A stretch of DNA of 64,000 nt. Source: Steromphala cineraria (taxonomy: Eukaryota; Mollusca; Gastropoda; Trochida; Trochidae). The position numbers and the translations under genes were made by a program. Below, in pieces: positions 62,716 to 64,000 of this stretch (position 1 is its first letter; each line of letters starts with the position of its first letter). The notes below the pieces were generated by a model that was not told the DNA's origin, made no database searches, and saw only the letters and a list, made by a program, of their open reading frames with translations. Location of the stretch: assembly GCA_916613615.1 (NCBI GenBank), contig OU744730.1, positions 25,243,406 to 25,307,405 on the forward strand. The letters run 5' to 3'.

Positions 62716-63073
62716 TTAAGGGGTCGTAGTTTTAATTTTATATTTTCAATTTATCACGTATAATTGTACGTTGATGCTAAATTTGTTACATGTATGTTGA
62801 TAGTGTCAAACATATCATTACCGAACCAATCATCCATAGTCAGAAACAAATTATAAAGATTCACATAAAGTCCATAGGCGGTCAATTTTGTGCGAACACC
62901 TTTAATTCATTTTGTGTAGAAAAAGGAATCGCATGGCTGAAATTTACATTATATATTTTATTTATTGCTGCTTCATTTAGTTTATATAATTTGTCTTTCA
63001 ATTGGAACCATTTACTTTCATTTTTCCTGACATCACCTTTTATTCCCTCTAAAAAAGTGCTACTGTCCCTGTT
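62716..63073 (+). mobile_element. TTAA MITE family, worn copy
   Basis: The left end is degenerate (TTAAGGGGTCGTAGTTTTAA) and the right end reads AGTGCTACTGTCCCTGTTAG. Internal blocks CCAATCATCCATAGTC and TTCAATTGGAACCATT are clear. It is the oldest-looking copy. Confidence 0.85.
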
Positions 63074-63089
63074 AGATATGCCAGTGAAA

Positions 63090-63660
63090 CATGTAAGGAT
63101 GGGAATTGTTCCTCATTTCTGTATTGCAATATATTGCGATACAGAAAAGCGTATTGCAATATATATGGCACTTCTTTGATTAAAAAATGTGCATGCGATC
63201 TTGTCTTAATATAAGCTTCAAGAACGACCATCATTGCTCAACTAGGAGCCATTTTGGAAAGGGATATTTTTTTCAATCCCTGTTTATGATCTGTATACAT
63301 ATTTGAGCCATTTTCACTCCACATACCTTTCCGTCTATCATGTTTTATTTCGATTTTTAGATGAAAAAAACTTGTTGGATATATTGGATATTTTCAGAAG
63401 TGTGTACCGATTCGTATCCCGTTGTACCTGTATTGCAACACCTACTGCTGTTATCAGTCTTAATGTTACCCTTGTATTTTTAATATTTATCGAATGCTTA
63501 TAATTTATTTATATTTATGTTATTTGATGTGTTATTCATAATCGTACTTGTTAATGTTCCAGAGCTCACATGAATGTAAATCAAATTTCCCTTGTGGATA
63601 ATAAAGTCTTATCTTATCTTATCTTATCTATCTTAAATACCGATATATCGATAATACCAC
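63090..63660 (+). mobile_element. Decayed hAT-like fragment with LINE-type 3' tail
   Basis: GATGGGAATTGTTCCTC, then repeated TATTGCAATATATTGCGATA near 63100-63165, and ACCGATATATCGATAATACC at 63640-63658, look like the two ends of a hAT-like element of the kind seen at 54284. Between them, AATTTCCCTTGTGGATAATA, then AAGTC and TTATC repeats (63585-63637) resemble the 3' end of a non-LTR retrotransposon with a microsatellite tail. The boundaries are uncertain. Confidence 0.45.
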
Positions 63661-63742
63661 AATTTACATGAACGGAAGTACACAAGTAATTGGAATATTG
63701 TTGCATGAACGCTTACCTATTCTAACTATTCTGTCGTTTCAG

Positions 63743-64000
63743 TTCACCAAAGATCACACCAAAGAAATCGAGTTCATGTCAGGACGTAAATTAGTCGTAG
63801 TTTGCGATGGTGCTAATGGACAAGCCGTACGTACGATGGGACTTAGCGACGAATTCGTACAACATACGTGCAAAGCGTATGCTGCTGTGGCTGCGTTGGA
63901 GCGAATAGATCAACACAATGTTCCTATGCCGGAGAGACGAGTTCACAACTTACACTTTGACTTGACAGCCTATGGGACGGATACAAGCGAGTGTGATGGT
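63743..64000 (+). CDS. FAD-dependent monooxygenase-like protein, next recognised exon (partial)
   Basis: This follows TTTCAG at 63737-63742 and is in phase 0 with the exon ending at 49857. It encodes 86 residues up to the window edge without a stop. Residues 16-30 (RKLVVVCDGANGQAVR region) form a beta strand with the DG motif, DGANGxxVR. In PHBH-fold flavin monooxygenases this motif contacts the FAD pyrophosphate, and NADPH where one is used. MGLSDEFVQHTCKAYAAVAAL and the YGTDTSECDG end are not assigned to a domain. The later FAD-binding GD motif and the C-terminal part must lie right of the window. No break is seen in the frame. GC content is near 50%, well above the intron. Confidence 0.85.

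Larger units (their letters stand above)
49858..63742 (+). other. Intron of the monooxygenase gene, 13.9 kb
   Basis: The intron begins GTAAGA at 49858 and ends TTTCAG at 63737-63742. It is much richer in A and T than the exons. It holds at least ten mobile elements, listed separately. Parts not assigned to an element (for example 50890-51906, 52626-54283, 55123-55827, 58167-59359, 60251-61360) show only short unsupported frames. The protein joined across this intron has about 17 residues between GTK and VVVCDGANG, which is short for the family, so a small extra exon may be hidden here. I could not find it. Confidence 0.75.

Overview
The window looks like AT-rich genomic DNA from a metazoan, most likely a marine lophotrochozoan such as a mollusc. 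This is an inference from four things: long introns with GT/AG boundaries, several tRNA-headed SINE-like repeats, many short non-autonomous DNA transposons, and an ACTC-tailed repeat end of a type I associate with molluscs. Nothing in it is prokaryotic: no operons, no ribosome binding sites, no CRISPR array, no rRNA. Almost all open frames are short and unsupported.

Only one protein gene can be supported. It is a plus-strand FAD-dependent monooxygenase-like gene with a PHBH/MICAL-type Rossmann fold. Its first coding exon is at 49363-49857 and the next recognisable exon runs from 63743 to the window edge. A 13.9 kb phase-0 intron separates them, and that intron is packed with mobile elements. 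The gene continues past the right edge.

The rest is repeat territory. (1) A MITE family with TTAA at both ends and a terminal inverted repeat starting AGGGGCAGTAGCACGTTTTT has 14 copies, seven in each orientation, covering about 4.8 kb (7.5%). (2) Other non-autonomous elements include a MULE-like element with a perfect 9-bp target duplication, a hAT-like element with an 8-bp duplication, a CCGTATTTCC-type element, a pogo-like element, a second MITE family ending in ACACAGAGTAT, and a 361-bp element with long terminal inverted repeats. (3) Four tRNA-derived SINE-like copies are present, two of which share a central motif. (4) Two local duplications stand out. A segment at about 1-4.44 kb is repeated at 8.38-10.99 kb, and a more diverged head-to-tail segment at 36.18-39.7 kb is repeated at 39.78-43.26 kb. 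(5) Tandem arrays include a 24-bp minisatellite with about 24 units at 45 kb that is open on both strands.

The most unusual structures are two related foldback elements (3.3-3.66 kb and 36.32-36.71 kb). Each carries an array of TGACGTCA (CRE-type) palindromes spaced by about two helical turns, then a GCGGCCGC-type motif, then a hairpin with arms of roughly 70-90 bp. A third, hairpin-only relative lies at 33.64 kb. An interleaved pair of inverted repeats (order A-B-A'-B') at 47.4-47.7 kb and a heat-shock-element-like cluster at 15.2 kb are the next most interesting. No complete new gene system was found.
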